Shown in pieces: positions 15,837 to 22,897 of a DNA stretch of 28,846 nucleotides. The first letter of the stretch is position 1, and each line of letters starts with the position of its first letter. The notes beneath the pieces are model-generated. The model was not told the DNA's origin, ran no database searches, and saw nothing but the letters and a program-made list of their open reading frames with translations. A program made the position numbers and the translations under genes. The stretch comes from Thermotogaceae bacterium (GTDB lineage Bacteria; Thermotogota; Thermotogae; Thermotogales; Thermotogaceae): contig JALVXE010000176.1 in assembly GCA_027038385.1 (NCBI GenBank), positions 1 to 28,846 on the forward strand, given 5' to 3'.

Positions 15837-16670
15837 TCACCCCTTGACTGATCCTGCGCTCAATCCTTCTATTATCCTGTTCTGGAAGGCGAGCACGAGG
15901 AGTATAAGTGGCAGCGTGACTATTATCGTGGCGGCCATTATCTGGCCCCACGGTATTTCGTACTGCGTAGCCTCCTTGAACAAGGCTATTGCAACAGGTA
16001 TCGTGTACTTCTCCGGCCTTTGCATGAACGTCAACGCGAAGAGAAATTCGTTCCAGGAGTTTATGAAAACCAGAAGCCCCGTCGCAACAAGTCCTGGAGA
16101 CGACATGGGGACGACTATCGACCACAGAAGTCTGAACCTCGAACACCCGTCCATGAGGGCGGCTTCCTCCACCTCTACCGGGAGCTCTCTGAAGAAGTTT
16201 TGGAGGACCCAAACGGTCAGAGGAAGGTTCAAAGATATGTAAGGTAGTATCAAGCCGCTGTACGTGTTTATGAGGTGAAGAGATCTCAAGATAAGAAAGA
16301 GTGATCCGAGTATCGAGACCTGTGGGAACATACTGACGGCTAATATGATCGACATGACGGCGACTTTCCCCCTGAATTTGAGCCTCGCTATCGCATATCC
16401 AGCACTTACTCCTATGATTAAGGCGAGAAGGGTCGTCGCTCCTGCGACTATCGCACTGTTGATTATGTTTATGTGGAATGGCCTTTCCGAGAAAACCTTA
16501 ACGTAGTTTATAAACGTAATTCTATGGGGTATGAGCGAAGGATTGGTCTCGAAGAGATCTTCGTCTGGCTTTATGGATGATACGAAGGCCCAGTACAGCG
16601 GAAAGACACACCACACTACTATCACAATAACGGATGTGTAGAGAATGATTTTTGTGATAACTTTTCTCAT
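15837..16670 (-). CDS. malG: Sugar ABC transporter permease, MalG type
   Basis: This inner-membrane permease of 277 residues has six predicted hydrophobic segments and the conserved EAA loop, EEAALMDGCSRFRLLWSIVVP (168-188), which docks the ATPase. The long first cytoplasmic N-terminus and the C-terminal span followed by FQNRIIEGLSAGSVKG are typical of MalG-family proteins. It should pair with the MalF-type protein to form the channel for trehalose or maltose. The ATG at 16670 follows GAGGTGATTCC, 9 bases after the malF stop. No ATPase gene is present in the operon, so a shared MalK-type subunit from elsewhere must drive it. The substrate is inferred from the TreT neighbour. Confidence 0.93.
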   Translation of the reverse strand: MRKVITKIILYTSVIVIVVWCVFPLYWAFVSSIKPDEDLFETNPSLIPHRITFINYVKVFSERPFHINIINSAIVAGATTLLALIIGVSAGYAIARLKFRGKVAVMSIILAVSMFPQVSILGSLFLILRSLHLINTYSGLILPYISLNLPLTVWVLQNFFRELPVEVEEAALMDGCSRFRLLWSIVVPMSSPGLVATGLLVFINSWNEFLFALTFMQRPEKYTIPVAIALFKEATQYEIPWGQIMAATIIVTLPLILLVLAFQNRIIEGLSAGSVKG

Positions 16671-16679
16671 GGAATCACC

Positions 16680-17558
16680 TCAATCGAATTTGAGCCTCAG
16701 GGATTTCATGTAAATCACCGCGAAGATCGATATTATGACGAATATCGCCACGGATATGGCCGAGCCGTATCCAAACCAATTACCCGTGAACGCCCTGCCC
16801 ATGAGAACATGTCTGTTATACACTGCTAAGGTTTCCGTTCCAACGGCTCCCCTTGTCATGACGTAGACGACGTCAAAGACTCTGAGTGCGTCGAGCGTTC
16901 TGAATATGAGGGCTACCCCTATGGTCGGGAGTATCAGAGGAATTGTGATTTTGAAAAACCTCTGAACTGCGTTCGCACCATCTATTCTAGCGGCTTCGTA
17001 AAGCTCTTCTGGTATCACCTGAAGAGCTGCGAGTATCAGTATAGCCATGAACGGGGTTGTTTTCCAAACGTCGACAAAGATTATCGCCCACATGGCAAGG
17101 CTGGGTCTTCCCAATATCGGTGTTCCCGGACTTATTATTCCGAGTTTCACCCACCATTTGGACACTATTCCAAACTGATCGTGGAACATCCATCTCCACA
17201 TCTGAGACGATACCGCGGTGGGTATCGCCCATGGAACAAGCATGGCGGCTCTTACAAGCCCTCTCAACGGGAACTTCTGGTGCACCACAACCGCCATAAG
17301 GATACCGAGTACAGTTTCGAAGAACACTGAAACGACTGTGAAGAACACGGTGTGTTTCAGAGCGGCTATGAATCTCGGATCTTCCATGAGACGCTCGTAA
17401 TTCATGAGACCTACGAACCTCTTAACACTACCAGGCCTTAAACTGAAGCTGTAAAAGCTGTCGTAGAAGGTTTCAAACAGCGGAAAGAACGCTATCACAG
17501 ATATAACAAGTATTGCGGGAAGGATCATCCAGAAAGCTGTCAGATTGCTCCTTCTCAA
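16680..17558 (-). CDS. malF: Sugar ABC transporter permease, MalF type
   Basis: The 292-residue permease has an N-terminal membrane span (about 10-28), a periplasmic stretch, and further spans, with the EAA loop YEAARIDGANAVQRFFKITIP (187-207). It lacks the long extra periplasmic domain of enterobacterial MalF, as is usual in thermophile and Gram-positive-like systems. The TTG at 17558 follows GGGGTGAT. A GC-rich stem-loop separates it from malE, so it may be made in lower amounts than the binding protein. Together with MalG it forms the transmembrane pore. Confidence 0.93.
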   Translation of the reverse strand: MRRSNLTAFWMILPAILVISVIAFFPLFETFYDSFYSFSLRPGSVKRFVGLMNYERLMEDPRFIAALKHTVFFTVVSVFFETVLGILMAVVVHQKFPLRGLVRAAMLVPWAIPTAVSSQMWRWMFHDQFGIVSKWWVKLGIISPGTPILGRPSLAMWAIIFVDVWKTTPFMAILILAALQVIPEELYEAARIDGANAVQRFFKITIPLILPTIGVALIFRTLDALRVFDVVYVMTRGAVGTETLAVYNRHVLMGRAFTGNWFGYGSAISVAIFVIISIFAVIYMKSLRLKFD

Positions 17559-17576
17559 GTTACATCACCCCAGAAG

Positions 17577-17595
17577 GGGCGGGGAAACCCCGCCC
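17577..17595 (-). other. GC-rich stem-loop between malE and malF
   Basis: A perfect 8-bp stem, GGGCGGGG / CCCCGCCC, with a 3-base loop begins 3 bases past the malE stop. No T run follows, so it is not a full terminator. Such hairpins behind binding-protein genes are known to protect the upstream message from 3' exonucleases and give more binding protein than permease. Confidence 0.75.
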
Positions 17596-17598
17596 ATA

Positions 17599-18837
17599 TC
17601 ACTGACCGAGTGTCCACCTGAGCTCCTTTGCCATTTTCTTCACCGCGGTTTGTGGATCCATCTGATTCGTCAAAACGGCGTGCACGTATCTTTGGATTAT
17701 GTCTGAAACATCGGTGTAGTTGGCAACTCTCGGCCTTGGAAGTGCGTTTATGAACACGTTGAACAGTTTGACCATGAACGGAGCAGCTTTTTCGAGAGAG
17801 GAGTCTTGATATACGTACTTTCTCGTCGGGTTCTGCCCGGCGTTAACAGCCTTGTAAAGTTCCTGATGATAGCTCGTGAGGAATCTTATGAGTTTTATAG
17901 CCGCGTCTTTTTGCTCTTTGGATGCGTATTTGTTTATACCGAGGACCCATCCACCAAGGGTTGCAGCATGTCTTCCCCCAGGTCCCATTGGAAGCACAGT
18001 AACCCCCACTTTCCCTCTAACTGGGGAATCTGGGCTGTTGAGGAGCGACCAGGCGTACGGCCAATTTCTCATGAACACGGCTTTGCCATTTTGGAAGAGT
18101 CTTCTCGCATCTTCTTCCATATAAGTCGTGACTCCTTCTGGACTGATCTTGTATTTGTATATGAGATCTTTCATAAACTGAAGTGCTTTAACGGCAGCGT
18201 CTCCCTTGTCTATCACAACTTTTCCGTTGTCATCGAGAACGTCTCCGCCGAAGGACCACAGGTATTCCATGAAATCACACACGAGTCCTTCGTATTTAGC
18301 ACCCTGCCACACAAATCCCTCTATTCCTTCAGCTTTTGATATCTTTTGAGCCATCTCAACGAGTTCACTCCAAGTTCTCGGTGGGTGATCGTATCCGTAC
18401 TTCTTCAAAAGGTCTTTCCTGTAGTAGAGCAGCCCTGCGTCCGTGAACCAAGGGATCGCAACTATCTTCCCGTTGACTGTGACCGATTTCACAGTACCTG
18501 GAAGGAACCTGTCGAGTGCGAAGTAATCCTTGTACTTCGTCAGATCTTCGAGAAAGGGTGCAAACTCCGCAGGCCATATAACGTCCAGCATGAGGACAAC
18601 GGGATCCGGTTGTTTGGCAGCGAAGTATGTAACGTACAAATCATGCCTTTGAGTAGAGCTGTCTGGCATCGGTATTATCTCAACCTTTATATCTGGGTAT
18701 ATCTGGTTGAACATCTGAATCTGCTTTTTCAGAACCTCGAGTTCCTTACCAACGCCTCCAGAAGTCATGGTTATTTTTATGGAAAAAGCCACGGCTGTTA
18801 TCAAGACTAGAGTTAAAACTAATGTAAGCCTTTTCAC
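17599..18837 (-). CDS. malE: Extracellular sugar-binding protein, trehalose/maltose type
   Basis: This family 1 solute-binding protein of 412 residues captures the sugar outside the membrane and hands it to MalFG. The N-terminus KRLTLVLTLVLITAVAFS is a Sec signal peptide without a lipobox cysteine, so the protein is probably free or held another way. Later segments such as GKIVAIPWFTDAGLLYYRKDLL, PPRTWSELVEMAQKI and GKAVFMRNWPYAWS are typical of the family; the aromatic residues there usually stack on sugar rings. The GTG at 18837 has GGAGGTGG upstream. Substrate is inferred from the treT gene in the same operon; maltose, trehalose or both are possible. Confidence 0.92.
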   Translation of the reverse strand: MKRLTLVLTLVLITAVAFSIKITMTSGGVGKELEVLKKQIQMFNQIYPDIKVEIIPMPDSSTQRHDLYVTYFAAKQPDPVVLMLDVIWPAEFAPFLEDLTKYKDYFALDRFLPGTVKSVTVNGKIVAIPWFTDAGLLYYRKDLLKKYGYDHPPRTWSELVEMAQKISKAEGIEGFVWQGAKYEGLVCDFMEYLWSFGGDVLDDNGKVVIDKGDAAVKALQFMKDLIYKYKISPEGVTTYMEEDARRLFQNGKAVFMRNWPYAWSLLNSPDSPVRGKVGVTVLPMGPGGRHAATLGGWVLGINKYASKEQKDAAIKLIRFLTSYHQELYKAVNAGQNPTRKYVYQDSSLEKAAPFMVKLFNVFINALPRPRVANYTDVSDIIQRYVHAVLTNQMDPQTAVKKMAKELRWTLGQ

Positions 18838-18872
18838 TCAAACCACCTCCTCCTTTTTGATTTGACATGAAC

Positions 18873-18881
18873 ATTATATCA
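18873..18881 (-). promoter_or_regulatory. Extended -10 promoter for the mal-treT operon
   Basis: The minus strand reads TGATATAAT, a perfect extended -10 element. Transcription would begin near 18866, about 28 bases before malE. No clear -35 box is present. On the minus strand ATAATGTTC occurs again 62 bases upstream, which could be a second promoter or a regulator site, but this is weak. Confidence 0.55.
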
Positions 18882-18975
18882 ATCTCGTGACGACTGGACG
18901 AAATTTTTCACCATTTTACTTTCAGACTGTGAACATTATCTTCAAACATCACACTCGAACTGTCTCAATCTTTTG

Positions 18976-18984
18976 TGATAAAAT
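18976..18984 (+). promoter_or_regulatory. Extended -10 promoter for tRNA-Ser
   Basis: TGATAAAAT fits an extended -10 element and would start RNA near 18991, only a few bases before the mature 5' end of the tRNA. It is divergent from the malE promoter. The gap 18838-18994 holds nothing else I can identify. Confidence 0.5.
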
Positions 18985-18994
18985 ACCTCCTCGG

Positions 18995-19083
18995 GGAGGC
19001 GTAGCCTAATTGGCTAAGGCGTCGGTCTTGAAAACCGATGGGGTGAACGCCCCGTGTGGGTTCGAGTCCCACCGCCTCCGCCA
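18995..19083 (+). tRNA. tRNA-Ser (UGA anticodon)
   Basis: The 89-base gene folds as a class II tRNA. Acceptor arms are GGAGGCG (18995-19001) and CGCCTCC (19073-19079) with discriminator G and an encoded CCA. The anticodon stem TCGGT/ACCGA encloses CTTGAAA, giving anticodon TGA for serine UCA-type codons. A long variable arm (GGGGTGAACGCCCC) and the T-loop TTCGAGT are clear. Confidence 0.97.
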
Positions 19084-19107
19084 TTTTTCCTTCAGAAGGT
19101 GGGGTTT

Positions 19108-19896
19108 ATGAAATACTTTCTAATTTTGATATCGATCTTGCCGGTTTCGATCCTATCCATGAATTTCAACAACCTTGCGTTGTTCTCATACGATTTCGGG
19201 AATGGATACTCTCTCGTTACATCTTTTGGAGATCTGAACGGAGCGGGGATTGGAGTCAAAGGTAAAGGTTTTGAGTTCGGGATGTCAGCTGGAAACGGGG
19301 CGATTCTTTATACGATATTCAAAAGTTCAAAGAAACTCTTCATATTCTCGAGCGAAAGTAGTTGGTTTGTCTCCGCTGGTTCTTATTTCGAAGATTTTTC
19401 TTACTCCTCCTTATCTCTCGAGAAGACTCCGATACTCGGAAGGTTCGCTGTTAAGATGGCTCTCCTTCCAAGGTGTGATAGGACTGATATCGAGTGTAAA
19501 AAGAAGAGGAGCGAGATGGAAAGATACCTTGATATTCTCTTCAACAGCTCACTTCTCTACAGAAAGGTTTCCTCGTTGAAGATCGGATATTCTCTCGGAC
19601 TTTTGAGACTTCCAAAAGTCCCCGCTTTTGGATTTTACAGGTCTGGTGAAGATCTGATAGCCGGATTGGGGGATACAGATGGGAAAAATGGTTGGATGCT
19701 TGGAATATCCTGGAATAAAAGAGAGTTTGGACTAGGTGGAGTCCTTTCTCTGAGCTGGAAGATCTTTCGATCTGATGTAGGTATATCGATTGAAAAAGAT
19801 GGAACAAAAGCGGTTTTCGGTTTTCAAGTCGATCTGAGAGGTGGAAAACTCTTTGCTCTACTTTCAAAAGATGGACTTGAACTTTACGTCTTCTGA
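19108..19896 (+). CDS. Secreted or outer-envelope beta-rich protein of unknown function
   Basis: I do not recognise this 262-residue product. It starts with a signal peptide, KYFLILISILPVSILS, and then shows alternating glycine/aromatic strands (NGYSLVTSFGDLNGAGIGVKGKGFEFGM, broken here by no gap), ending in LELYVF. Glycine-rich amphipathic strands and a terminal aromatic residue would suit a small outer-membrane beta barrel, but this is only a visual impression. A short Cys-containing stretch (CDRTDIECKKK) could form a disulfide. The ATG at 19108 has AAGGTGGGG upstream; an in-frame start at 19054 would lie inside the tRNA and is rejected. It lies 24 bases behind tRNA-Ser with no terminator between, so the two may share a transcript. 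The hemW frame overlaps its end. Confidence 0.7.
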   Translation: MKYFLILISILPVSILSMNFNNLALFSYDFGNGYSLVTSFGDLNGAGIGVKGKGFEFGMSAGNGAILYTIFKSSKKLFIFSSESSWFVSAGSYFEDFSYSSLSLEKTPILGRFAVKMALLPRCDRTDIECKKKRSEMERYLDILFNSSLLYRKVSSLKIGYSLGLLRLPKVPAFGFYRSGEDLIAGLGDTDGKNGWMLGISWNKREFGLGGVLSLSWKIFRSDVGISIEKDGTKAVFGFQVDLRGGKLFALLSKDGLELYVF

Positions 19897-20983
19897 TCTG
19901 TTCGTCTACGTGCATGTTCCATTTTGTGTTAAGAAATGCCTCTACTGTGATTTTGTCTCCTCAACCGATTCTTCGCTGATCGAAGGCTATTTCGAAGCCT
20001 TAACATACGACATCAATTCTTTCAGGAGCCTTCTAGACGGTCGATCCATAAGAACCGTTTATTTCGGCGGCGGCACTCCGTCACTCGTGAATCCGACATA
20101 TCTTTACAGAGTTTTAAAGATATTCGAAAAGTTCGGCTTTGATCCGGTTGAGATAACCGTGGAGCTCAACCCGGAGTCCACAACGAGGGATAAACTCGCC
20201 CTTTACAAGTATATCGGGGTAAACAGGGTCAGCTTGGGCGTTCAGGCGTTCGATGACGATGTTCTGAAGCTCTCCGGAAGACCTCATGGAACACTGAAAA
20301 TCCTGAAAGCTTTGGAGGATATCTCCGCCCTTTTTGAAAATTTCAACATCGATTTCATAGTTGGGCTCCCCGGGTACGATGAAGGAGTTGTTGAGAAAAA
20401 CTTAACGCTCGTGGATCGCTTCAGACCTTCTCATGTCTCCGTATACACACTGGAGCTTCACGAGAGCACCCCGATCTACAGGATGTACGTATCGGGAAAG
20501 CTGGATCTTCCAAAAAACACGATGGATCTGTTCTTCAAGATGTCAGAAGGGTTAAAAGGTATGGATTATGAAAGGTACGAGATATCGAACTTCGCAAGGG
20601 AAAACATGTACTCTGTCCACAACCTTTCTTACTGGTACAGCATGAACTACCTAGGATTTGGGGTTTCGGCTGGAGGGTATATCGATAGTTGGAGGTACGT
20701 TAAGATTCCGAGCATAACAGAATACATAAAGGATCCGGGAAAGTTATCTTACGACAAAGTGAACACTCCATGTGAAGATTCAAAAGAGATCCTCTTCATG
20801 GGTTTAAGACTTGTTGAAGGGATTTCAAAGGAACGTGTCCCATACGCAGATGTCATGTTGAGGAAGATTTCAGAGCACATTTCAATTCGCGATGGGAATA
20901 TAGTTTTGAGGAATCTCGATAGTTCTGAGGCGTTTGAGATCATCGCGGATTTCGATTGTCAAACCTTTAAAGGCTCGTCGTGA
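19871..20983 (+). CDS. hemW: Radical SAM heme chaperone HemW
   Basis: HemW (formerly a HemN-like protein) is a radical SAM protein thought to deliver heme to target proteins. The 370-residue product has YVHVPFCVKKCLYCDF with the cluster cysteines Cys19, Cys23 and Cys26, then YFGGGTPSL, VELNPES, RVSLGVQAFDDDVL and NIDFIVGLPG. The extra fourth cysteine of true coproporphyrinogen oxidase HemN (CxC) is absent (Asp-Phe follows), which favours HemW. The start is not firm: ATG at 19871 gives the usual short lead before the motif but has a weak ribosome binding site; GTG at 19841 is the alternative. Either way it overlaps the gene before it. Its end overlaps the convergent hydrolase gene by 25 bases. 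Confidence 0.9.
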   Translation: MDLNFTSSDLFVYVHVPFCVKKCLYCDFVSSTDSSLIEGYFEALTYDINSFRSLLDGRSIRTVYFGGGTPSLVNPTYLYRVLKIFEKFGFDPVEITVELNPESTTRDKLALYKYIGVNRVSLGVQAFDDDVLKLSGRPHGTLKILKALEDISALFENFNIDFIVGLPGYDEGVVEKNLTLVDRFRPSHVSVYTLELHESTPIYRMYVSGKLDLPKNTMDLFFKMSEGLKGMDYERYEISNFARENMYSVHNLSYWYSMNYLGFGVSAGGYIDSWRYVKIPSITEYIKDPGKLSYDKVNTPCEDSKEILFMGLRLVEGISKERVPYADVMLRKISEHISIRDGNIVLRNLDSSEAFEIIADFDCQTFKGSS

Positions 20984-21576
20984 GTGAATATGACGAAATC
21001 TGATCTTTCCACCATCTCGAGGCAGAACTTCGCACCCTCACCCTCCCTGTATCCCTTCATCATTTCATAGTAATCGAGCCTTGTAAAGCATATGTCCCCC
21101 GGAACGAACACCAGTCCCAGGTTTTCCGATTCTATGAGGTAGGAGACGTGCTCTCTCGCGTGCCATGGTGTGTGGAAAACCCTCACACTTTCAAAGAGCT
21201 TCTCACCGCCTCTCAGCTTTTCCACTTTCTTCCAGTACCTCATCGTATCCATGTATTCTTTTCCAACTATGTCGCCAAATTTTTCGTAGTTTTTCTTCTC
21301 GTAGTTTTCGTGGAGGTGCACTGTAGCGTTCTCGAAGTACCTCGTGGCGTACGCGTGATCAAGGTGAAAATGAGTGAGGAGGATGTCCGTTATGTCAGAT
21401 CTCTTTAGATTTCTCTCCGACAATTTTCGCTCGAGCGTTTGATGTGTTACAAAACTCCCCGGATCTATCAGTATGTTTCTATCACCGTGCTGGAGGAGTG
21501 TCACCGTCGAATAAGGCGCGACGGCCACGCCCGGTACGTTGAGACTTCCACCGACTATGAGAACCTCCACTATCAC
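20959..21576 (-). CDS. Metallo-beta-lactamase-fold hydrolase
   Basis: The 205-residue protein has the zinc motif THFHLDH (His69, His71, Asp73, His74), a further histidine in TPWHAREH, VPGDI with the bridging aspartate, and THDEP near the end, so a two-metal site is likely complete. It resembles small single-domain hydrolases of the MBLAC1/glyoxalase II group; the substrate cannot be named. The GTG at 21576 overlaps the uppP stop, with GAGGTGATAAG upstream; a GTG two codons later is also possible. It is the last gene of the nine-gene division/envelope cluster and overlaps hemW tail to tail. Confidence 0.85.
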   Translation of the reverse strand: MIVEVLIVGGSLNVPGVAVAPYSTVTLLQHGDRNILIDPGSFVTHQTLERKLSERNLKRSDITDILLTHFHLDHAYATRYFENATVHLHENYEKKNYEKFGDIVGKEYMDTMRYWKKVEKLRGGEKLFESVRVFHTPWHAREHVSYLIESENLGLVFVPGDICFTRLDYYEMMKGYREGEGAKFCLEMVERSDFVIFTHDEPLKV

Positions 21577-22292
21577 CTTATCACCTCGAAATAAGAAAGT
21601 GTGGATACGAGGACTAGGTAATAAGCAAACGCGTGAAACTTCTTGACTTTCACTATTTTCTTCACGAGAAAAAGGGCGAGAAGCCCGAAAAGGAGTGAAG
21701 AGACAAGACCAAGTGTCGCCTGACCTCCAACCCCCTTGATGTTGAGTATTCCACCAGCAAGTGTAGCGGGTAGAGAAAGGAGGAACGAGTAATAGACCGA
21801 ATCTTCTCCTTCATATCCAAGAAGAAGGGCCGCGGATATCGTCATTCCGCTCCTCGATATACCTGGAAAGAGCGCAAAAGCTTGGGCCAAACCTATGATT
21901 GTCGCGTCGAGAATGCTCATGTTGATCATTTTCTTGCTTCCGTTCTTGACGGAGGCTACCAGAAGGATCGCGGCCGTTATGGAGAACATCAACGGCAGGT
22001 TCCTTGGATTGAACGACTCTTCCACTGTGTCCTTGAACAACAAGTAGACCACACCGGCTGGAATGGTCGAGATTATCAACATGAAGAGCAGCCAAGGCTT
22101 TTTCAAGGCGAGTATGATCTTCTTCAGCGTGAATAAGAAAACCGCTATGAACGTACCAAGATGCAAAAAAGCCACGAACGGCAAGTCGCCCCTAAACCCG
22201 AACATGTATGAGAAGAGAACCAAGTGTCCCGAACTCGATATCGGGAAAAACTCACTGAGTCCTTGAACGATGCCCTGGATGAAGGCCCCCAT
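21573..22292 (-). CDS. uppP: Undecaprenyl-diphosphatase UppP (BacA family)
   Basis: This polytopic membrane enzyme removes a phosphate from undecaprenyl diphosphate, recycling the lipid carrier of peptidoglycan synthesis and giving some bacitracin resistance. The 239 residues contain the active-site signature QGLSEFFPISSSGHL (Glu14, Ser18-20, His23) and PGISRSGMT, both diagnostic. It is somewhat shorter than the 265-270 residues of many homologues. The ATG at 22292 overlaps the previous stop by one base (TGATG), with AAGGAGG about 10 bases upstream. Position in a cluster with ftsA and ftsZ suits a role in wall growth and division. Confidence 0.95.
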   Translation of the reverse strand: MGAFIQGIVQGLSEFFPISSSGHLVLFSYMFGFRGDLPFVAFLHLGTFIAVFLFTLKKIILALKKPWLLFMLIISTIPAGVVYLLFKDTVEESFNPRNLPLMFSITAAILLVASVKNGSKKMINMSILDATIIGLAQAFALFPGISRSGMTISAALLLGYEGEDSVYYSFLLSLPATLAGGILNIKGVGGQATLGLVSSLLFGLLALFLVKKIVKVKKFHAFAYYLVLVSTLSYFEVIR

Positions 22293-22897
22293 CAGAAGCC
22301 TTCCTCCTTGATTATCTCGTCGTACTCTATCCCGTAGTCTCTCAAGAGCCCCGCAACGGCTTCCGAATCCATCGAGTCTATCCTTATAACTACTCTTCTT
22401 TTATCTTCACTCTCTCTAAAAGTGAGGAGTGATAGGATGTTGATCCTGTTTTCTGCAAGAGCATCGACTATCTTTCTGAGGGCTCCAGGAACGTCTGGAA
22501 GAACAAGTGAAATCCTCGTTCCAGGTTCATCCATCGCAGTTATCTCTATCATGGATTCGAGTATATCCTGCAGGGTTATTATCCCTTGAACTTTCAAATC
22601 ATCATCAACCACGGGTATGAAATCCTCGTTGTGCTCCATGAAAACGAGAAAAGCTTCCTCTATGTGATCCTCTGGGCCTATGTATAGCTCGGGAAGTATG
22701 AGAAAATCGTCTATTGTTTCATCAGCGGATTTGTCGAATATGTCACGTTTTTTCACGATTCCAGAGAATTCCCCATTTTCGTTCACCACGATTATTCCAG
22801 GAAATCCATACGTATCCATGACCTTGAGAGCGTCTTTAACCGTGGAACCAGTTTTAATCGTGGGAGCGCTCTTTGTCATCCAGTTCTCCACTCTCAT
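22292..22897 (-). CDS. CBS-pair and ACT domain protein (AcuB-like)
   Basis: The 201-residue protein has two CBS motifs: WMTKSAPTIKTGSTVKDAL with GFPGIIVVNENGEFSGIVKKRDI (about 6-53), and LYIGPEDHIEEAFLVF with FIPVVDDDLKVQGIITLQDIL (about 71-114). An ACT domain follows, RISLVLPDVPGALRKIVDAL (about 128-147). Such proteins bind adenine nucleotides at the CBS pair and an amino acid or other small ligand at ACT; some act as metabolic sensors. No catalytic domain is present. The ATG overlaps the upstream stop as ATGA, after GGAGGTGG. Why a sensor should sit between a secretion-type gene and uppP is unclear. Confidence 0.88.
   Translation of the reverse strand: MRVENWMTKSAPTIKTGSTVKDALKVMDTYGFPGIIVVNENGEFSGIVKKRDIFDKSADETIDDFLILPELYIGPEDHIEEAFLVFMEHNEDFIPVVDDDLKVQGIITLQDILESMIEITAMDEPGTRISLVLPDVPGALRKIVDALAENRINILSLLTFRESEDKRRVVIRIDSMDSEAVAGLLRDYGIEYDEIIKEEGF

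Noticed and set aside
18869..18939. Direct repeat GAACATTAT (18869-18877 and 18931-18939) as an operator pair.
   Set aside because: Nine bases in AT-rich promoter DNA can recur by chance, and one copy is the malE -10 region itself. It is mentioned only under the promoter.
19054..19107. Longer start of the secreted protein, inside the tRNA.
   Set aside because: It would translate the T arm and acceptor stem as a proline-rich peptide; the ATG at 19108 has a ribosome binding site and a good signal peptide.
18995..19107. Integration site of a mobile element at tRNA-Ser.
   Set aside because: No integrase, no repeated tRNA end and no change of gene type are seen; hemW and other housekeeping genes follow.
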